From assembly GCF_004193775.1 (NCBI RefSeq), contig NC_041002.1:38289112-38353111 (forward strand): a stretch of 64,000 nucleotides of DNA, read 5' to 3'. Each line of letters opens with the position of its first letter. Position 1 is the first letter of the stretch. Below are positions 59,966-64,000 of the stretch, piece after piece. Below the pieces are notes generated by a model. That model saw only the letters and a list, made by a program, of their open reading frames with translations, was not told the DNA's origin and searched no databases. This DNA comes from Glycine soja. Its lineage: Eukaryota; Streptophyta; Magnoliopsida; Fabales; Fabaceae. The position numbers and the translations under genes are program-made.

Positions 59966-62900
59966 TCAATGATCGTCCGTACACCGCCTACGCCTCGATC
60001 TGTGACCTATAGTTGGTTGGCCAATGTAGCTTCTTGCGATGCCCAGACATTCTTCAGCAACAATATAGGCTTTTGTTCCTTCGTTCAGGATCCTCAGGTT
60101 CAGTAGCCTCTCCAACTTATCAGCAAATGCTACAAAGCCATCCTAGCAAGTGAAAAAAAACAAACATAACAATTATTAGTAATAAAATACAAAAGAAAGC
60201 AACAAACACAAATACCAAAAAAAAATATTACCACTGCATGTCGAACATGATTCACATCAACGTTTGCCTCATTAGGTGTCGTTGCCACCATCGGTTGCTG
60301 ATACACATCTGGTTCAACAAATGTGTTATATTGCTGAACCGGTGGAACTCTACGAGGATCCCATGGTTGTGTCGGACTCATGAATGGGTGCGAGATCGCG
60401 TAAAATCAATCCATGTAATTGCCCTATAGGTGGCTAGGCACTGCACATAATTGCCCTACAGGTGCAATGTACTCACCAAACTGCATCCATCTATCATCAA
60501 TTTCTTCAACAGAGAGCGAAGATGCAGCAGGATGTGGCGAAATAGTCTGGATGTAGCCAAACTATCGTACAACCCTCTCCGATCGGTGAATGACCGTCAA
60601 GGGGCCCCATCTGAGATGACCGGAAAATAATGAGATGACCTCAAATTCTCTAAATGAACGATGGTCATTGTACGAAATCCAGCACACCACGTCAGGGGTT
60701 AGTCTATCCAGATGCCTGCGATACCTGGAAAAGGCAGTGCCTTGCCAAAGGTCCATCGACATGCATGCGGTCTCCTCTCATCATAATCCTCGGACGGAAA
60801 ATGCTCGTAGATCCAACACTAAATATATTTTGCAAACATATTCATTAAAATACACGACAACATATAATAACCAATGCCAATGAAAAAATGTTTTATTAAC
60901 ATGTGAACTAACTTGTAACAAAGTGATATATCCTGTAAGCTGCCTCGTCATGCTCTTTGACACCTCATTTAAATTACCATACATATGTATAAGTGCAGCA
61001 ACGCCACAAGCATAAGTCCCACTCAGCGTCAAGTTATGTAGTGCATCCAAGAATACCACGTGCATGTGCGTGACACTCTTGTTAACAAAAAGTGTGCATC
61101 CAAGCAGATGCAACAAATACATTCGCGTTGCTACAATCCAGTGAAATGCCTTGATTTTCGTCTGATACACGTCTCACAACTAGGATAGTCGAACATAAGA
61201 GTCATGACATTGAATCATCTCAGCTCTTGCCTTTGCAGTGCTGACCTAAGTAATTCCACCAACATATCGACAGCGACATCGACATGAAGTAGCTCGAAGC
61301 TGTGGAATGCCCCTACAACAGGCAGATGTAGCAACGACGCGATGTCATCCAAGGTGATAGTCACCTCTTCGACAGGAAAATGGAAACTGCTAGTTTCCTT
61401 ATGTCAACGTTCCACAAAAGTCATTAGTCCCTGATCGCTTGTATCTAGGGAACAGGCGATCAAAGGACTTAGTCCACTGGCCGCCACAAGGCCTTCAATC
61501 TCTGGAGTATGAAAGCAATGTCTTCCAAGGTTATTTTGATGATGCCAAAGAATCAAGAGTTAAGCAAATTCCAAAGATTCAAGAATCAAGATTCAAGAAT
61601 AATCAAGATCAAGATTCAAGACTCAAGATTCAAGAATCAAGAGAAGAATCAATCAAGATAAGTACTAAAAATGTTTTTCAAAACATTGAGTAGCACAAGA
61701 AGTTTTCACAAAATCATTACCAAAGAGTTTTACTCTCTGGTAATCGATTACCAGAAGGTAGTAATCGATTACCAGTGTTTTAAAACGTTAAGATTTCAAA
61801 TTTCAAGAGTTATAACTTATGTTTAAACAGTTTTAAAGTATTTTAAACTTGTGTAATCGATTACACAATACTTGTAATCGATTACTAGAGCTTCTAAACG
61901 TTTTGATTTTCAAAATTTAAAATGAAGAGTCACATCTATTGATGTGTAATCGATTACACCTTAATGGTAATCGATTACCAGTGACTGATTTCGAAAAATA
62001 AATTTCCAAAAGTCACAATTCTTCAAGTGACTTGTTTCTGAAGATTTTTTCAAAAGTCACAACTTTTTTAAAGTGACTAGTTTTAAAGAAATTGCCAAGA
62101 GTCACAAACTTTGACTTAAGTCATCAAGAGATTATAAATATGTGACCATGACATGAATTTCATAATAATCATCTCATCAATCAATCTTTCAATATCTTTC
62201 TACAGAATCTTTCTGATTTATTTCTCTTCATCTTTCTAAAATTTTTTGTTCAACACTTTCTCTTCCAAGAAAAGTTCTTTGATCAAAAACTTGTGCTATT
62301 CATCTTTTTCATTCTCTTCTCCCTTTGCCAAAAGAACGAAGGACTAACCGCTTGAATTCTTTTGTGTCTCTCTTCTCCCTTTGCAAAAAGAATAGAAGGA
62401 CTAACCGCCTGAATTCTTTGTTGTCTCCCTTCTCTCTTCCAAGAGAATTCAAAGGACTAACCACTTGAGAATTCTTGTATTTGTCTTCTTCTTCCCTACA
62501 CTCTTTTATTTCCGCTATGTACTTTTAATTATCGCTTTTACTTTTGGTTAAGTTTCTATTTTTTGTTCTTTACTTTCTTAACTTAGTAGTAAAAGCCTAT
62601 TTAAATCTAGTAACATTAAGAAGGATTGATTTTTAATTAGTCAAGACACGTTCATAATTAATTCAACCCCCCTTCTTAATTATTCCGAGGCCACTTGATC
62701 CAACATGGAGCAGGACTCCCGAACTTAGCCATCTTCCTTCCATGGGAAGATAGTTTCAGCTCAGGACGTTCCTGCAAACAATAATATCGATCATGTTAAA
62801 AAAAATTATTAATTAGTATACTACGTTCTTTATGCTTTTTTAAAAATTACATACCTCTCCATTCCAGACTCTCAAAGCAATGTGATTTTCAAAATCTCTA

Positions 62901-63162
62901 AGAATTGATGTGTCATGGGGTCCGCCTGGAAAACCCTCAACATCAATAATAGCTTCTTCAACAGGTGCTTCTGGCTGCCCTTCGTTCAATTCCTCCGCGG
63001 TCATAGGAGGGTCCTCGACAACACGCTCTTGCTGTCGCTATCTATGAGCTGATGTAGTAGGCCTTCGCTGTTGGGGGCATCATCGTCACTCCCGTCTATC
63101 CTCCCCAAGGCTTTTCCTATTGCTCGGCCTAAAGCCCAACCAAGATCTCTAGTTCTAACCAT
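59966..63162 (-). pseudogene. Plant mobile domain protein (PMD, MAIN-like/PP7-long-form-like), broken
   Basis: The start MVRTRDLGWALGRAIGKALG lies at 63162. An acceptor TTTGCAG near 62773 opens the exon with ERPELKLSSHGRKMAKFGSP, which is then split by an LTR (61508-62705) and resumes EIEGLVAASGLSPLIACSLD, VTITLDDIASLLHLPVVGAF, LLHLLGCTLFVNKSVTHMHV, CGVAALIHMYGNLNEVSKSM and RWGPLTVIHRSERVVRQFGY. It ends SRRRRCTDDH at 59966. This is the aminotransferase-like plant mobile domain (PF10536), frequent in plant transposons and related to MAIN/MAIL proteins. Lesions include a TGA at 61404 where Trp is expected, frame changes around 60400-60560 and 63050, and the LTR. Its role in transposons is not established. 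Confidence 0.8.
61508..62705 (-). mobile_element. Solo Copia-type LTR in the PMD gene
   Basis: Minus strand: starts TGTTGGATCAAGTGGCC at 62705, ends CATTGCTTTCATA at 61508, 1198 bp, flanked by TGGAG at 61503-61507 and 62706-62710. Removing it with one TGGAG rejoins the PMD frame. It contains six GTAATCGATTAC palindromes (61740-61980). The 3' terminus is TA, not the usual CA; alignment with the end of the LTR at 14976 supports this boundary. Confidence 0.88.
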
Positions 63163-63179
63163 TATCTGCATCGTATTAT

Positions 63180-64000
63180 TTTTAACTAACTAACATTTTA
63201 ACATATCATATCTTAAATTTTCTTTTCAATCATAAATTAAAATTGTAATTTTTTTATACTTGCCTTTAAATCATTTTTTCACTAACTCTAACATCTTAAA
63301 ATATTTTAATTTTTGTTTTCAATCATTCTCTAAAAATAACTAACAATTTCTACATTTTTAAAAATATGTATTCAATTTTTATTTTGACAAACTAACATTT
63401 TTAAATATTTTAATTTTTGTTTTCAATAATTCTCTAAAAAAAAACTAACAATATCTAAATTTTTTAAAAATAGGTTTTCAATCTTTATTTTGACTAACTA
63501 ACATTTTTAAATATTTTAATTATTGTTTTCAATCATTCTCTAAAAAAAACTAACAATATCTAAATTTTTTAAAATAGATTTTCAATCTTTATTTTCACTA
63601 ACTAACATTTTTAAATATTTTAATTATTGTTTTCAATCATTCTCTAAAAAAAAACTAACAATATAAAATTTTTTTTAAAATAGGTTTTCAATCTTTATTT
63701 TCACTAACTAACATTTTTAAATATTTTAATTATTATTTTCAATCATTCTCTAAAAATAACTAACAAATTCTAAATTTTTAAAAATATGTATTCAATCTTT
63801 ATTTTGACTAACTAACATTTTAAAATATTTTTAATTTTTTTCAATCATTCTCTAAAAAAAACTAACAATATCTATTTTTTTAAATAGGTTTTCAATATTT
63901 ATTTTCACTAACTAACATTTTTAAATATTTCATTTTCAATCATAATCTAAAAATTACTAACAATTTCCAAATTTTTTAAAATATTTTTTCATCTTTGTTA
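63180..64000. repeat. AT-rich tandem array, unit about 105 bp, open at the window edge
   Basis: Units contain TTTTCAATCATTCTCTAAAAA, ACTAACAAT and ACTAACTAACATTTTTAAAT. Unit starts lie near 63315, 63419, 63525, 63629, 63735, 63838 and 63932. The array continues beyond 64000. No coding potential. Confidence 0.88.

Overview
The window looks like plant nuclear DNA from a legume, most probably soybean (Glycine). This rests on recognised repeat families: Ogre/Tat-type Ty3/gypsy elements with an extra ORF before gag, Copia-type LTRs studded with GTAATCGATTAC palindromes, a CACTA element whose subterminal repeats carry AACATCGGTTTT, and plant-mobile-domain and FAR1/OTU-type MULE genes. I see no conventional cellular gene and no tRNA or rRNA. 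Everything recognisable is transposon-derived, layered by nested insertion, and most coding parts are broken. A pericentromeric or other heterochromatic position is likely (inference).

Layer 1 is a CACTA (En/Spm) transposon spanning 247-51330. Its ends begin CACTA and finish TAGTG, and a 3-bp AAT duplication flanks it exactly. Only about 12.8 kb belongs to the CACTA itself: 247-4302, 23622-24962 and 43894-51330. It carries a decayed TNP2-type transposase and a decayed Ptta/En/Spm protein followed by Ulp1-like protease exons, with arrays of paired inverted repeats at both ends.

Layer 2 is two related Ogre/Tat elements inside the CACTA. Ogre-1 (4303-23621, plus strand) has ORF1 and gag remnants but no pol, a 3' region packed with satellite-like arrays, and a truncated 3' LTR. 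Ogre-2 (24963-43893, minus strand) is complete from LTR to LTR with a TTACC target duplication. It has ORF1, gag, protease, RT, RNase H and integrase with a handful of nonsense and frameshift lesions, plus an extra ORF downstream of integrase.

Layer 3 is solo LTRs. One Ogre LTR (4840-6490) sits inside the 5' LTR of Ogre-1 in opposite orientation. A Copia-type LTR (14022-14976) sits inside Ogre-1. Outside the CACTA, an Ogre LTR (55465-57077) splits a MULE transposase and a Copia-type LTR (61508-62705) splits a plant-mobile-domain gene.

The right end (52935-64000) holds a MULE-derived block: a FAR1-type transposase fused to an OTU protease domain (plus strand), an intact 252-residue ORF with an internal twofold repeat (minus), a plant-mobile-domain gene (minus), then an AT-rich tandem array running off the window. 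The observations I rate highest are a conserved splice donor in every Ogre-family LTR paired with an acceptor just before ORF1, which would remove the primer binding site from spliced RNA, and a 24-bp hairpin minisatellite whose two arms co-vary.
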